The notes: a model not told the origin generated them from the sequence alone. Shown: positions 17,470 to 26,680, numbered from the stretch's first letter. The stretch: DNA of 64,000 nucleotides from Haloplanus salinarum (GCF_024498175.1 NZ_CP101823.1:558001-622000), one strand, 5' to 3'. A program made the numbers and translations.

Positions 17470-17946
17470 TCACCCCTCCCGCCGCCACAGCCACACGGGC
17501 ACGGCCACGGCGAGGGCGACGACGGCCGGCCAGACGTCGGTACTCGCATAGAGGTTACCGGCCGGGGGGAGCCACGTCGACAGCGGGAAGAGGTAGGGCG
17601 GCGCGACGCCGTCGACGCGGATCACGAAGGCGTCCAGAAACAGATGACTGACGCCGCCGGCCGCGAGGGCGGCGAAGGCGGTCCGGCGGTCACGGGAGCG
17701 GATCGTCAGCGCGCCCACCCCGGCGAGGACGAGGGCGCCCCCGAGCGTGTGGAGGCCCCAGGCGGAGTACGGAACGCCGGCGACCACGCCGGTGCTGCGG
17801 TCCAGCACGACGGCGAGTTTCATCGCGTCGGGGGCGACGCTCCCGACCGTCACGACCGGGACGTAGCGGTCGTCGAGCCGTCCGGCGTCGGCGACGACGG
17901 CCGCGAGCACGTAGGCGACGAGCGCGTGCGTGAGCAGGTCGGGCAT
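17470..17946 (-). CDS. Membrane-bound YdjM-type metal-dependent hydrolase family protein
   Basis: A 158-residue polytopic protein resembling YdjM/DUF457 membrane hydrolases: MPDLLTHALVAYVLA at the N-terminus, GSVAPDAMK near residue 35 and GGVSHLFLDAF near residue 97. The His and Asp residues in these motifs are the presumed metal ligands. Four to five hydrophobic helices are visible. Its start shares one base with the stop of the upstream gene, so the two are likely one operon. Biochemical function is not established for most of the family. Confidence 0.8.
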   Translation of the reverse strand: MPDLLTHALVAYVLAAVVADAGRLDDRYVPVVTVGSVAPDAMKLAVVLDRSTGVVAGVPYSAWGLHTLGGALVLAGVGALTIRSRDRRTAFAALAAGGVSHLFLDAFVIRVDGVAPPYLFPLSTWLPPAGNLYASTDVWPAVVALAVAVPVWLWRREG

Positions 17947-18398
17947 CAGTCGTCCCCCCGAGGAACGAACCGGAGTCGGTCGCGGTCGACGCGCCAGCGC
18001 CGGAGGAAGGCGCCGGCCGCGAGGGCGATGCCCAAAACGGAGACGCCGTACATGTAGCGTCGGTCGCCCGGCGTCTGGACGTGATACGTCCGGGTCTCCA
18101 TGCGGTGGCCCGGACGGAGTTCGCCGTAGACCTGGATCCGATCCCCGACGTCGACCGCCGAGGGCGGCGGTGCGGAGAGTTCCAGGCGGAGGCCGTCGAC
18201 GGCGACGACGACGGAGCCGTCGCGCTCGTCCGCGACGACGGGCCAGAGGTGGACCCGCTCGCCGACGTGCGCGTCGTAGTTCGCGTCGATAGCGCCGGCA
18301 TCGGGGTAGACGGGGGTGCCGTTGAACTGGGCGCCGAACCCGACGGCGAGCGCGAGGAGGAGCAGACAGAGCCCCAGACCGGTGGCGACCCGTCGCAT
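17946..18398 (-). CDS. Small membrane protein with extracytoplasmic OB-like domain
   Basis: A 150-residue protein with an N-terminal hydrophobic helix (about 5-25, signal or anchor), a beta-rich central domain (VGERVHLWPVVADERDGSVV, VGDRIQVYGELRPGH) that looks OB-like, and a C-terminal hydrophobic helix (about 115-133). I chose the ATG at 18398 (MRRVATGLGL). Not recognised by function. Its stop and the next gene's start overlap as TGATG. Confidence 0.65.
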   Translation of the reverse strand: MRRVATGLGLCLLLLALAVGFGAQFNGTPVYPDAGAIDANYDAHVGERVHLWPVVADERDGSVVVAVDGLRLELSAPPPSAVDVGDRIQVYGELRPGHRMETRTYHVQTPGDRRYMYGVSVLGIALAAGAFLRRWRVDRDRLRFVPRGDD

Positions 18399-18449
18399 GG
18401 GCGTACCGACGCGGGTGTGGTACAACTACGTTGTGGAGTCGGAGGGGAG

Positions 18450-19427
18450 TCAGTCACCCGACCGTGATCCCGCGCGCTCGACCAGCCCGGCTGCCCGCCC
18501 GAGTTCCGCGGCGACGACGTGGCGTTCGAGGAGGCAGACGCCGGCGACGACGATACAGAAGCCGACGGCCGTCGCGAGCGTGACCGGTTCGCCGAGCAGG
18601 AGCCACCCGGTGAGCGCGGCGACGATGGGGACCACGTACGCCACCAGGTTCGTCCGCACGGGACCGATTCGCCTGATGAGGACGAAGTAGATGGGGTAGG
18701 CTACCGCCGTCGACGGGATGGCGACCACCAACACAGCGAGCACGAGGGTCATCGTCGGCTCGGTCCGAAGCGCGGCCGCGGTTTCGCCGGCGGCGACGCT
18801 CCAGACGTGCAGGAGAGCGGCGCCGAGACCCATCGCCCAGGCGGTCAGCGGGATGCTGGCCATCGTCGCGTCGATGCGGCGCATGAGCACGCTCCCGAGG
18901 GCGATGATCGCCGCGGCGGCGAGGACGTACAGTTGACCGATCGTCGACCCCGACGCGAGGGTCTCGGGCGAGGGCTGGACGATGACGACGACGCCGAGCA
19001 GGCCGAGGAGGATGCCGACGGCCCCGCGGAGGTCGAGCCGTTGGCCGAGCAGGACGAACGCGACGGCAGGTGAGAGGATCGGATTGAGACCGTACATCAC
19101 CGACGCGGCGGCGGGCGTGATAGCTCGCTGGCCGAGAAAGAGCAGGCCGTTGTTCGCAGCGACGATGGTCACCGCACCGACGGCGATGGCCACGACGTCG
19201 GCGCGGCTCCGCGGATACCACGCCGCGAAGCGCCACGCCGCGTAGGCGAGGAGGAGCGGCGCGGCGACGTCGAATCGGAGGGCGGCAAAGAGGAGTGGTG
19301 GGACCTCCGCCAGCCCGGCCTTGATCGCGACGAACGAACAGCCGAACAGTCCCCCGAGGAGGACGAACAGACCGGCGTTCCGGTAGCGGCCGACGGGCAC
19401 GCTTGCCGGTCGTTCGTCGGCGGGCAT
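18450..19427 (-). CDS. EamA/DMT-family transporter
   Basis: A 325-residue integral membrane protein of the drug/metabolite transporter superfamily. About ten hydrophobic helices fall in two EamA repeats, the first opening with NAGLFVLLGGLFGCSFVAIK and the second with GQLYVLAAAAIIALGSVLMR. The conserved ends of each repeat (NPILSPAVAFVLLGQRL, YVVPIVAALTGWLLLGEPVT) are clear. Substrate is not predictable; exporters of metabolites or amino acids are typical. The ATG at 19427 follows the family start and is divergent from the methyltransferase. Confidence 0.88.
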   Translation of the reverse strand: MPADERPASVPVGRYRNAGLFVLLGGLFGCSFVAIKAGLAEVPPLLFAALRFDVAAPLLLAYAAWRFAAWYPRSRADVVAIAVGAVTIVAANNGLLFLGQRAITPAAASVMYGLNPILSPAVAFVLLGQRLDLRGAVGILLGLLGVVVIVQPSPETLASGSTIGQLYVLAAAAIIALGSVLMRRIDATMASIPLTAWAMGLGAALLHVWSVAAGETAAALRTEPTMTLVLAVLVVAIPSTAVAYPIYFVLIRRIGPVRTNLVAYVVPIVAALTGWLLLGEPVTLATAVGFCIVVAGVCLLERHVVAAELGRAAGLVERAGSRSGD

Positions 19428-19491
19428 GGGTGTGTCGATCCGTCGACGTGGCGGCGACGGGGACTTCACCCTGCGACGACTTCGTGGAGTC

Positions 19492-20103
19492 GTGACCGAC
19501 GACCGAGAGCGCTGGAACGAGAAGTACAGCACGGACGAGGCGTTCGACCTGCCGGATCACCCCATTCCCGCCCTCGAACGCCTGATCGACGCGTTCCCGA
19601 CGGGGCGTGCACTCGACGTGGCGACGGGGACGGGGCGAAACGCCCGGTTTCTCGCCCGACGGGGGTACGACGTCGACGCCGTGGATGTCTCCGACGAGGC
19701 GCTCGACCGGGCCGCCAGCGCGGCCGACGCCGAGGGCGTCGACGGCGTGACCTGGATCCGCAGTGACATCGCCGACTACACGTTCGAACCCTCGACCTAC
19801 GACGTGATCACGGTGAGTTTCTTCGCCGCACTGGAACACCTTCCGGAGATCAAGGAGGCGCTGTCGCCGGGCGGGGTGCTGGTCTACGAGCACCACCTTC
19901 GGTCGAGCGATCCGATCGACATCGGCCCGTCGAGCGACCGCTACCGCTACCGGGCGAACGACCTGCTCCGTGCGTGTCTCGATCTGACGATCCTGGAGTA
20001 CCGCGAGCGGACGCGACTCGACGACGAGGGGCGGACGCAGGCGGTCGCCACGCTCGTCGGACGGAACTCCGCGGGCGGGAGTCAGTCGTATCCGCGGGAG
20101 TGA
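19492..20103 (+). CDS. SAM-dependent methyltransferase, TehB-like
   Basis: A 203-residue class I methyltransferase. Motif I is ALDVATGTGRNARFLARRG (about 39-57), followed by VDAVDVSDEALDRA, DIADYTF and VLVYEHH. The opening DDRERWNEKYST is typical of the TehB/thiopurine-like branch that methylates small or thiol/selenium/tellurium compounds; the substrate is unknown. I chose the GTG at 19492, because a start at 19426 would overlap the divergent transporter gene. Its stop lies 1 bp from the stop of the convergent DUF2237 gene. Confidence 0.82.
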   Translation: MTDDRERWNEKYSTDEAFDLPDHPIPALERLIDAFPTGRALDVATGTGRNARFLARRGYDVDAVDVSDEALDRAASAADAEGVDGVTWIRSDIADYTFEPSTYDVITVSFFAALEHLPEIKEALSPGGVLVYEHHLRSSDPIDIGPSSDRYRYRANDLLRACLDLTILEYRERTRLDDEGRTQAVATLVGRNSAGGSQSYPRE

Positions 20104-20104
20104 C

Positions 20105-20485
20105 CTATCCCTCGTACTCGTGATCGAGGAGCGTCGAGAACGGGATCTCCTCGAGGACGGCCTCGGTGGTCGCTTCGAGGACGACCGGCGGTGCGACCCC
20201 CTCGCGTTCGGCCTCGATCCAGCGACCGAGACAGACACACCACCGATCGCCGGGTTCGAGGCCCGGGAAGTCCAGTTCCGGACGCGGCGTGACCAGATCG
20301 TTGCCCTGCGCCCGCGAGAACGTCAGGAACGTCTCGGTCATCACCGCACAGATCTCGTGTCGACCCCGGTCGGCGTCGAGGTGACGACAGCAACCGTCAC
20401 GGAGGTAACCGGTCTCGGGATCGGTGCTACACGGTTCGAGGTCGGTGCCGAGGACGTTCGACTCCGCGGACGGGGGCGTGGACAT
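20105..20485 (-). CDS. DUF2237 family protein
   Basis: A 126-residue protein matching DUF2237: SNVLGTDLEPCSTDPETGY, then YLRDGCCRHLDADRGRHEIC, MTETFLTFSRAQGNDL and GDRWCVCLGRW. The conserved cysteines in EPCS, DGCC and CVC suggest metal binding or redox chemistry, but the family has no assigned function. Length is standard. It is 37 bp downstream of the HEAT-repeat gene. Confidence 0.9.
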   Translation of the reverse strand: MSTPPSAESNVLGTDLEPCSTDPETGYLRDGCCRHLDADRGRHEICAVMTETFLTFSRAQGNDLVTPRPELDFPGLEPGDRWCVCLGRWIEAEREGVAPPVVLEATTEAVLEEIPFSTLLDHEYEG

Positions 20486-20522
20486 GGCCGCAGTACGGTC
20501 GTCGGGGAGGAGAGGGTTTGGG

Positions 20523-21749
20523 TCAGGCCGGCTGCTCGACCGACAGGGCGTCGGCGGCCTGCGAGGCCTCGTGCTGGACGAGGTAGGCGCGGTCGTCGTC
20601 GTACTCGGCGGCGGCGGTGAGCGCGCGTTCGGTGCCGATCTGTCGCAGGGCCCACGCGGCCGCGGCGCGGACCTCGTCGCTCTCGTCGTCGTCGAGCACG
20701 TCCGCGAGCGGGTCGATGGCCCGCGTGTCGCCGATGAGTCCGAGAGCGCGGGCGGCGTAGGGTCGGATCCGGTCGTTGTCCGCGACGAGTTTGTTCGCGA
20801 TGGGGCCGGTGGCCTCCTCGTTCCCGATCTCGCCGAGCGCCTTGAACGTCACCTTCTGGAGGCCGGGGTCGGAGTCGGCGTCGACGTACTCCAGCAGCGT
20901 CTCGACGGCGTCCTCGGCGCCCATCTTGCCGAGCGCCTTGATGCCGGGCTTGTCGCGCTTGCCCGCGCGCTGGTGCATGGCGTCGAAGGCTCCCTCGTCG
21001 TTCATCCGCGTGATCGCTTCGAGGCAGTGACGCTCCATGAACTCCGACTGGAAGCTGTCGAGTGCCAGCAACACCATCTCCACGTTGCCCTGCTGTTCCC
21101 ACTCCTTGAGCGCCGCCCACTCGGGCGGGTAGTCCTTGTAGTGACCGAGGACGTCGTAGAAGCCCTGTGCACGGAGCTGTTCGTGGGTTTCGAGGTCGTC
21201 CCACTCCTCGGCGTCGTCGAGGCCGGCGGCGAGGTCGTCGGTCGCATCGAGCAGCGTCGCGATGGTCTCGGCGTCGTCGTCGGCGTCGAGGCCGGCGTCG
21301 GCGACGGCCGCAGCGGCCGCATCGAGGGCGTCGGCGTCGTCGCCGTCGAGCTCCGTCTCCAGGATCTCGCTCACCTCGGCGACGAAGTCCGCGACGGCCG
21401 CGGCGGCCTCGCCCTCGCCGTCCTCGGTCCACTCCGTGTCCGTGAGCGTCGCCGTCGCACTCTCGACGCCGTCGACGACGTCGCTCGCGTAGGGACCGCG
21501 AGCCGCCTCGAGGTCGTCGCGGAGGTCCTCGAGGTGCGTTTCGAGTTCCTCGCGGGGATCCGCTTCGTCCTCGTCCTCGGGTTCCGGGAGGTCGGCGGCG
21601 TCGAGGTCCTCGGCGATCCCGTCGAGCGTCTCCTCGACCGCGTCGAGGTCGCCCTCGGTCTCGGCGGCGTCGAGGTCCTCGGCGGCAGCGTCGAGGCGGG
21701 AGTCCAGGGTCTCGGCCGGTAGGTCGGTCTCGTCGTCCCCGTCGGTCAT
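20523..21749 (-). CDS. HEAT-repeat protein with acidic helical N-terminus
   Basis: A 408-residue protein. The first 200 residues are extremely acidic and helical (repeating EDLDAAETEGDLDAVEETLD-like heptads). Residues about 265-400 form HEAT/PBS-lyase-type repeats (GIKALGKMGAEDAVETLLEY, TFKALGEIGNEEATGPIANK, AARALGLIGDTRAIDPLADV, AAAWALRQIGTERAL). It is probably a protein-interaction scaffold. The ATG at 21749 (MTDGDDETDL) fits; open frame further upstream belongs to shadows of the next gene. The partner is unknown. Confidence 0.8.
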   Translation of the reverse strand: MTDGDDETDLPAETLDSRLDAAAEDLDAAETEGDLDAVEETLDGIAEDLDAADLPEPEDEDEADPREELETHLEDLRDDLEAARGPYASDVVDGVESATATLTDTEWTEDGEGEAAAAVADFVAEVSEILETELDGDDADALDAAAAAVADAGLDADDDAETIATLLDATDDLAAGLDDAEEWDDLETHEQLRAQGFYDVLGHYKDYPPEWAALKEWEQQGNVEMVLLALDSFQSEFMERHCLEAITRMNDEGAFDAMHQRAGKRDKPGIKALGKMGAEDAVETLLEYVDADSDPGLQKVTFKALGEIGNEEATGPIANKLVADNDRIRPYAARALGLIGDTRAIDPLADVLDDDESDEVRAAAAWALRQIGTERALTAAAEYDDDRAYLVQHEASQAADALSVEQPA

Positions 21750-21851
21750 ACGGACACACTCCGTGTGACTCTCAAAAGAGCGTTTCCATTCCCGGCAGGG
21801 GCCCCACCGCCGTCGCCAAGACCCATTACGCCCGATCACGTAGCCCCCCGT

Positions 21852-22784
21852 ATGCGCCCCGCGTCGCCCTCCGGCAGCCGAACGGTCCTCGTCTGTACCG
21901 TCGCCGGCCTCCTCCTCGTCGGGAGCGTCGGTCTCGCCGTCGCCGTCGACGAGCCGCGGGACGCGCCGGCCGACACGTCGCCGCCCGTGACCGTCTACGT
22001 CAGCGAGTCGCTCGATATCTCGTCGGTCCAGCTCACCGGCGGCGGAACGCTCGGCACCGGCGAGAAGACGTTCGTCGCCACCAGCGGGAACGGCGCGTTC
22101 TCCGTCTTCGCCGAGGACGCGAGTTTCGACGGCGTCGACCCCGGCTCGTACGACGCGGACGCCGACGGCGATGACCGGGCCGACCTGCTCGTCGTGCGCC
22201 CCCGGATCACCGACCTCGAGGTGCGCAACGAGCGCGGGGTCGACGTCGCCGGCGACACCGTCGACGCCGACGACTTCGAGGAGGTGCGGATCACGGCCGA
22301 GTACAACTTCGCCGAGGCCGACCGCCTCGACGTGACGGTAGAGAGCCCGGACGACGTGGACCTCGCCGGGAATCGGCGGATCACCGAGAGCGGCGGGACG
22401 GTCACCGTCGACACGAGCGGGGCCGTGCGGGGCACGTACCGCATCACCGTCGAGGGAAGCGACGTCGACGACGGCTCCCGGACGGTCGAGGTGACCGTCG
22501 GCGGGGGTCGCACGGCCACCGCGACGCCCACGGCGACCGCCACGTCGACGCCCGAACCGACGCCGACGCCCACGGCGACCGCCACGTCGACGCCCGAACC
22601 GACGCCGACGCCCACGGCGACTGCCACGTCGACGCCCGAACCGACGCCGACGCCCACGGCCACCGACGCGCCGACCGCGACCCGCACGCCGACCGCCACC
22701 GAGTCGTCCGGTGACGGCTTCGCTCCCGTCGGCGCCGTCGTCGCCCTCCTGACGGTCGCGGGCGTCGCTCGGCGGCGCGAATAG
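21852..22784 (+). CDS. Secreted cell-surface protein with Thr/Pro stalk and PGF-CTERM-like anchor
   Basis: A 310-residue protein. Residues 10-35 are a Sec signal peptide (TVLVCTVAGLLLVGSVGLAV). A beta-sandwich-like region of about 190 residues follows. A stalk of about 50 residues comes from three 14-residue repeats rich in TPT and TPEPT. The C-terminus is GDGFAPVGAVVALLTVAGVA plus RRRE, resembling the PGF-CTERM sorting signal processed by archaeosortase, although the usual PGF is here DGF. S-layer-like surface location is inferred. A CCATTACG box 28 nt before the ATG supports the start. Confidence 0.8.
   Translation: MRPASPSGSRTVLVCTVAGLLLVGSVGLAVAVDEPRDAPADTSPPVTVYVSESLDISSVQLTGGGTLGTGEKTFVATSGNGAFSVFAEDASFDGVDPGSYDADADGDDRADLLVVRPRITDLEVRNERGVDVAGDTVDADDFEEVRITAEYNFAEADRLDVTVESPDDVDLAGNRRITESGGTVTVDTSGAVRGTYRITVEGSDVDDGSRTVEVTVGGGRTATATPTATATSTPEPTPTPTATATSTPEPTPTPTATATSTPEPTPTPTATDAPTATRTPTATESSGDGFAPVGAVVALLTVAGVARRRE
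22524..22649 (+). repeat. Tandem repeat, three 42-bp units, in a surface-protein stalk
   Basis: Three nearly identical 42-bp units (22524, 22566 and 22608) encode a 14-residue Thr/Pro-rich repeat, a likely O-glycosylated stalk. A partial fourth unit follows. Confidence 0.9.
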
Positions 22785-22812
22785 GTAAATGCCTCCGGGC
22801 GCAAGTGACGGT

Positions 22813-23490
22813 ATGAGCCGAAACGACGACGAGGTCGCGGGCGAGACGGAGGAGCTTGCGGTCCTGCTCGCGGACCTGGAACGGACCCTCGCCGACCTCC
22901 GGTCGGCCGTCGAGGACGACGTCCGCGACGGGGGACGGGAGAGACGCAACGAGAGCGTGACGCCGCCGCGTCGGCCGCCGACGCCCGGCGAGATCCTCCG
23001 GTTCACCGAGCAGTACACCATCCCGACGCTCGTTGCCCTGCTCGAAGCCACGGTCCAGTCCCTGGAACTGCTCCGGGCGGTGCTTCGACTCGCCGGGCCG
23101 CGACCGACCGAGGAACGCCTCCGGACCCGGCTGCGCTCGCCGGAGTCGCCCGACGCAGCGACGCTCCGGGAGACCCTCGCGGACCTGCGGGCGGCCCTCA
23201 CCGGCGCGGACCTCCCCGAGGAGTCGGCGGCGGGGTCAGTGATCGCCGACGCCCGGTCGCTGACGACCGAAATCGACGACCGGCTGGCGTCCATCGAGGA
23301 GGAGCCGGATGCGGAGCGCGAACGGCGGGACCGTTCGGAGTCGGCGACCGACGAACGGGGTGTCGCCATCGACGTCCGGGAGGAGAACGAGGACGACACG
23401 GCGGACGGATCGACCGACGTGGACGTCGACGCGGAACTGGCCTCGATCAAGGAGTCGCTGGAGGACGACGGGGCCGACGACGAGGAGTAG
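22813..23490 (+). CDS. Conserved haloarchaeal hypothetical protein
   Basis: A 225-residue soluble protein I cannot assign. An acidic N-terminal helix (residues 5-38) precedes a Pro-rich link and a more hydrophobic segment, TPGEILRFTEQYTIPTLVAL (about 58-77), continuing into leucine-rich helices up to about residue 145. The last 70 residues are acidic and disordered. An AGGTAAATG box about 28 nt upstream of the ATG overlaps the end of the surface-protein gene, so it may have its own promoter. Confidence 0.7.
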   Translation: MSRNDDEVAGETEELAVLLADLERTLADLRSAVEDDVRDGGRERRNESVTPPRRPPTPGEILRFTEQYTIPTLVALLEATVQSLELLRAVLRLAGPRPTEERLRTRLRSPESPDAATLRETLADLRAALTGADLPEESAAGSVIADARSLTTEIDDRLASIEEEPDAERERRDRSESATDERGVAIDVREENEDDTADGSTDVDVDAELASIKESLEDDGADDEE

Positions 23491-23509
23491 GCTCCGTGCG
23501 GGTGCGGGC

Positions 23510-23761
23510 CTACGCCGCCGAACTGACGTACTCGCCGTCGACGCGGTCGATGAGTCCCCGTTCGGTGAGGGTGTCGAGGACCGGAAAGAGGCCGATCTTC
23601 CGCATGTCGAGCGTGGACTGGAGGTCGTCGACGGTGACGCCGTCCGAGACGGCGACGAAGAGGTAGACGAGTTTGGAGTCGGTCGCGGTGAGTTCGTCGG
23701 GAACGTCGAAGCCGTCGGGGGTCGGAACGGCCGTCCGGGCCGCGTTCTGTGTCGTACTCAT
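23510..23761 (-). CDS. Small winged-helix DNA-binding protein
   Basis: An 83-residue protein that is almost entirely one winged helix-turn-helix: TDSKLVYLFVAVSDGVTVDD, then LFPVLDTLTERGLIDRVDGE and a short wing. It resembles TrmB/MarR-like helix-turn-helix modules but has no effector domain. It lies downstream of the PHA operon on the same strand, separated by an AT-rich 172-bp gap with its own promoter-like sequences, so a link to PHA control is possible but unproven. Confidence 0.7.
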   Translation of the reverse strand: MSTTQNAARTAVPTPDGFDVPDELTATDSKLVYLFVAVSDGVTVDDLQSTLDMRKIGLFPVLDTLTERGLIDRVDGEYVSSAA

Positions 23762-23880
23762 GATCTACCCGAAATGTTCTCTTTCCAAGTAATAAGTGCT
23801 TCCAACATATTCCTCATATCCTCAGAACTGGTAATATGTGTTAATATAACGCTCGTACTCAAACGATCGTTACTGGTCGT
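23762..23880. promoter_or_regulatory. AT-rich intergenic segment between phaC and the small winged-helix gene
   Basis: A strikingly AT-rich stretch in a GC-rich genome. It includes TAATATGTGTTAATATAACG near 23832-23851 and a 10-bp palindrome AACGATCGTT near 23862. It likely holds the promoter and perhaps an operator of the leftward winged-helix gene. Confidence 0.45.
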
Positions 23881-23933
23881 CGGGGAACGGTCGAGGGGGG
23901 TGGGCACCGTCGGCGGACCCGGCGGGAAGCGGT

Positions 23934-25310
23934 CTACGGCGTGCGTTCGTTCGCCGCCTCGATCCACCCGCGGATCCGCCCCTCGTCGATGTCGGCCTCG
24001 GCGGAGAGCGTGGCGGGTTCGGCGTCGGCGAGCGCCTCCACGGAGGTGACCCCCGCACCGGTCAGGCGTTCGGCGTACGCCGGGCCGATGCCGTCGAGTT
24101 CCTGTAGATCGGTGTCCGCGACGTCCGCCTCCGTCGTCTCGACGTCCTCGGCGACGGCGGCGTCGGGGGTGTCGGCTTCCGGCGGTTCGGCGGCGGGCTC
24201 GGACGGTTCGTCGTCGACTGGGTCGATCGAGCGCTCGGCGAACCAGTCGGCCACGTTCGGCCAGAGGTGCTCGTGGGTCGAACTCGACACGGAGAGCCCG
24301 ATGTGGCCGGTCGAGAACTCCATGATCTCGGTGTCGTCGCTGGCGACCTTCTCGTTGAAGGGCTTGCTCGCCTCCGGCGGGATGAGGTGGTCGTACTCGC
24401 CGACCACCTGCAACACGGGCATGGTGATGTCCCCGAGATCGACCCGTTCGCCGTTCAGCTCGAGTTCGTTGCGGTAGAGCTCGTTGCCCTGGTAGATGTC
24501 CTCCAGGAACTCCCGGTAGGCGGTTCCGGCGACGTCGATGGGGTCGTTGAGCCACCGCTCCATCCGGGCGAAGTTCTTCACGAAGTCCTCGTCGTCGATG
24601 TTGTCGTAGAGGTTGCCGTACTTCGTGACGTAGTTGTGGACGGGATCCATCAGCGCGAAGCCGACGTCGAGGAACTCCGCGGGCACGTTGCCGAAGGTGT
24701 CGACGATCGCGCCGGGGCTGAAGAAGTCCTCGTCGCCCCACATCTCGAGGATGCCGCCGGTGCCGTCGAAACAGAGGCCGGCGGCCATCAGGCCGAGGTT
24801 GCGGACCTTCTCGGGGTGGAGCGCCGCGTACATCACGCTCATCGTGCCGCCCATGCAGTAGCCGAGGACGTTGATCGAGTCCTGGCCGGAGCGCTCGCGC
24901 ACCTCGTCGACGCAGTTGTCGATGTAGCGGTTGACGTAGTCGTGCAGCGAGAGGGACGTGTCGAGTTCGGAGGGTTCGCCCCAGTCGATCATGTAGACGT
25001 CGAAGCCGGCTTCGAGCATCCGGCGGATCACGCTCCGGTCCGGCTGGAGGTCGAGGATGTACGGCCGGTTGATGAGCGCGTAGACGAACAGGAGGGGCAC
25101 GTCGTGGCGCTCCTCCTCGGGCACCAGCGGCTCGTAGTGGTGGAGTTCGAGCTTGTTCTCGCGGTAGACCACCTCGCTCGGCGTCTCGCCGACCTCCACC
25201 TCGGCCATCGTCTCCAGCCCGTCGGGGATGGCGCCGACCGACGACGTGTCCTCGGCCGCACGCTCCCAGAGGTCGCGCTGGGCGTCCAACGGGAAGGTGA
25301 AGGGGTTCAT
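23934..25310 (-). CDS. phaC: Class III poly(3-hydroxyalkanoate) synthase, catalytic subunit, with helix-hairpin-helix tail
   Basis: A 458-residue PHA polymerase. The alpha/beta-hydrolase core has the lipase-like box GYCMGG with nucleophile Cys152, Asp307 in GEYDHLIPP and His336 in TGHIGL. It polymerises 3-hydroxyacyl-CoA on the granule surface together with PhaE, whose stop overlaps its start (ATGA). Residues about 400-455 form a helix-hairpin-helix-like domain ([20 protein letters not shown]) joined by an acidic Pro-rich linker. That C-terminal extension is found in haloarchaeal PhaC and absent from bacterial class III enzymes. Confidence 0.96.
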   Translation of the reverse strand: MNPFTFPLDAQRDLWERAAEDTSSVGAIPDGLETMAEVEVGETPSEVVYRENKLELHHYEPLVPEEERHDVPLLFVYALINRPYILDLQPDRSVIRRMLEAGFDVYMIDWGEPSELDTSLSLHDYVNRYIDNCVDEVRERSGQDSINVLGYCMGGTMSVMYAALHPEKVRNLGLMAAGLCFDGTGGILEMWGDEDFFSPGAIVDTFGNVPAEFLDVGFALMDPVHNYVTKYGNLYDNIDDEDFVKNFARMERWLNDPIDVAGTAYREFLEDIYQGNELYRNELELNGERVDLGDITMPVLQVVGEYDHLIPPEASKPFNEKVASDDTEIMEFSTGHIGLSVSSSTHEHLWPNVADWFAERSIDPVDDEPSEPAAEPPEADTPDAAVAEDVETTEADVADTDLQELDGIGPAYAERLTGAGVTSVEALADAEPATLSAEADIDEGRIRGWIEAANERTP

Positions 25311-25849
25311 TGGTCGTCGAGCAACCGATCGAGCTTCTGTTCGATGGAGTGCTGCCGGCGTTCGAGTTCGACGAGCCGTTCGCCCACCTCGCGCACGTCG
25401 CCGACCGTCGCGAAGTTGAGTGCGTGGAGCGTCTCCTCGGACGCCTCGTCGATGTTCTGTCGCATGTTCATCGCCTCCTCGACGGTCTGGCCCGTCGCTG
25501 CCGCGAAGGCGGTCGTCGTCATCATCTCCTTGAAGGCCTCGTTGGCCGAGGAGAGCCAGATGTCGCGGAACTCCTCCGGTTCGACGTCCTCGCCGTCGAA
25601 GGCGGCGCCCATGCGTTCGAAGGAGGTTTCGGCGGCGTCCATCCACGCCTCGTAGGCGCGCATCGACCCCTCGTAGCCCTCCTGAATCCGCTCCTCGGAG
25701 AGGTTGTCCTCCATCGAATCCATCCAGGATTCGAGAAACGCCGACTGGGCGTCGAGGTTCCGGTCGAGGGCGTTCATATACGTCTCGGTCATGTGTTCGA
25801 GGAAGGCGTCCATCCCTCCGTCGAACGTACCGCTGGCATCGTTGGTCAT
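25307..25849 (-). CDS. phaE: PHA synthase subunit PhaE
   Basis: A 180-residue helical subunit of the class III synthase. Features are an N-terminal amphipathic stretch ([20 protein letters not shown]), the conserved central segment [20 protein letters not shown], and a C-terminal coiled coil ([20 protein letters not shown]). It is much shorter than bacterial PhaE (about 360 residues), as usual in haloarchaea. It overlaps phaC by 4 nt and follows phaP by 39 bp, so operon membership is clear. Confidence 0.93.
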   Translation of the reverse strand: MTNDASGTFDGGMDAFLEHMTETYMNALDRNLDAQSAFLESWMDSMEDNLSEERIQEGYEGSMRAYEAWMDAAETSFERMGAAFDGEDVEPEEFRDIWLSSANEAFKEMMTTTAFAAATGQTVEEAMNMRQNIDEASEETLHALNFATVGDVREVGERLVELERRQHSIEQKLDRLLDDQ

Positions 25850-25888
25850 CGTATGGAAATAGGGGGTTCGGGGTGGAATAGGCTCCGG

Positions 25889-26359
25889 TTACGCGGACTC
25901 GGCCAGTTCCTCGGCGGAGGCGACGGCCTCTTCGGTCGTCTCCTCGGCCTCGGCCTGGACCTGCTCGACGGCGTCGAAGCCATCAGCGAGCAGTTCGAGC
26001 TGCATCTCGGTCAGCTCGTCGTAGGTCGCCTCGGCCTCGTCGAGGCCGTCCAGGAAGGACTGCCAGGCGTCCTCGTGAATCTCGTCGACGGCCTCGAACT
26101 GCTCGTCGACGGCCGCTTCGAGTTCCGCGACGGACTCTTCGGGGTAGACGGACTTGAGACCGTCGAGGTAGGCCTCGATGGCCGACTTCGAGAGCGTGAC
26201 GCCGCTCTTCTGGGCCGACTTGACCGACTCGAAGGAGCCGAACCAGGTCTCCATGGCGGAGCGCTGGGCGTCGACGCCGGTTTCGGCGGCACGGCGGGTC
26301 TGTTCGATCATCGTACGTTGCAGCTCGAAAGCCGAACTGAAGGGGTTGGTAGTACTCAT
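25889..26359 (-). CDS. phaP: Phasin, PHA granule-associated protein
   Basis: A 156-residue acidic, fully helical protein with repeated amphipathic segments ([40 protein letters not shown]) and no cysteine. Composition, length and position between the AbrB regulator and phaE match haloarchaeal PhaP, which coats granules and controls their size. The start lies 6 bp after the regulator stop. Confidence 0.88.
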   Translation of the reverse strand: MSTTNPFSSAFELQRTMIEQTRRAAETGVDAQRSAMETWFGSFESVKSAQKSGVTLSKSAIEAYLDGLKSVYPEESVAELEAAVDEQFEAVDEIHEDAWQSFLDGLDEAEATYDELTEMQLELLADGFDAVEQVQAEAEETTEEAVASAEELAESA

Positions 26360-26365
26360 TGGGTC

Positions 26366-26680
26366 TCACTCGGAGTTTCGTTTGACGGGGATGACGATCG
26401 TCTGGACGATGTCGCCGTCGTCGATACCGAGCGTCTCGCGCTCGGCGTCGGGAATGCTGATGCGACCCCCGCTCTGCACGCGGGTCTTGAACATCGCCGT
26501 GCCCATGCTCATCGCGCCCAGTTGCGAGAACCCGTCGAACCCGCTTCCGGAACCGCCCGACATGAACTGTTTGAACAGCTTCATCTGCTGCTCGACCGCC
26601 TCTTCGCTGGCGTCCTGAAACCCCTGGGCGAACGGCATGGGGGGCCACGACGGCGATCCATCGTCCTCGTCTTGCGTCAT
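26366..26680 (-). CDS. phaR: AbrB/SpoVT-type PHA regulator
   Basis: A 104-residue protein. The C-terminal 45 residues are an AbrB swapped-hairpin DNA-binding domain (FKTRVQSGGRISIPDAERET, LGIDDGDIVQTIVIPV). The N-terminal part is Met/Phe/Gly-rich (PFAQGFQDASEEAVEQQMKLF, cut in parts) and could bind PHA or granule proteins. It is the first gene of the leftward PHA operon, as in Haloferax mediterranei, where an AbrB-type PhaR represses the phasin operon. Autoregulation through the promoter at 26681-26833 is likely. Confidence 0.85.
   Translation of the reverse strand: MTQDEDDGSPSWPPMPFAQGFQDASEEAVEQQMKLFKQFMSGGSGSGFDGFSQLGAMSMGTAMFKTRVQSGGRISIPDAERETLGIDDGDIVQTIVIPVKRNSE

Noticed and set aside
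17946-18457. Ser/Pro-rich minus-strand frame at 17690-18457
   Set aside because: It is a shifted frame of the two membrane genes, which have convincing hydrophobic helices and overlapping start and stop codons.
20523-23450. A 975-codon open frame on the minus strand running through three genes
   Set aside because: Only the part after the ATG at 21749 (HEAT-repeat protein) looks like protein. The upstream part is low-complexity Ser/Arg/Gly sequence antisense to the surface-protein and hypothetical genes, a common artefact of high G+C.
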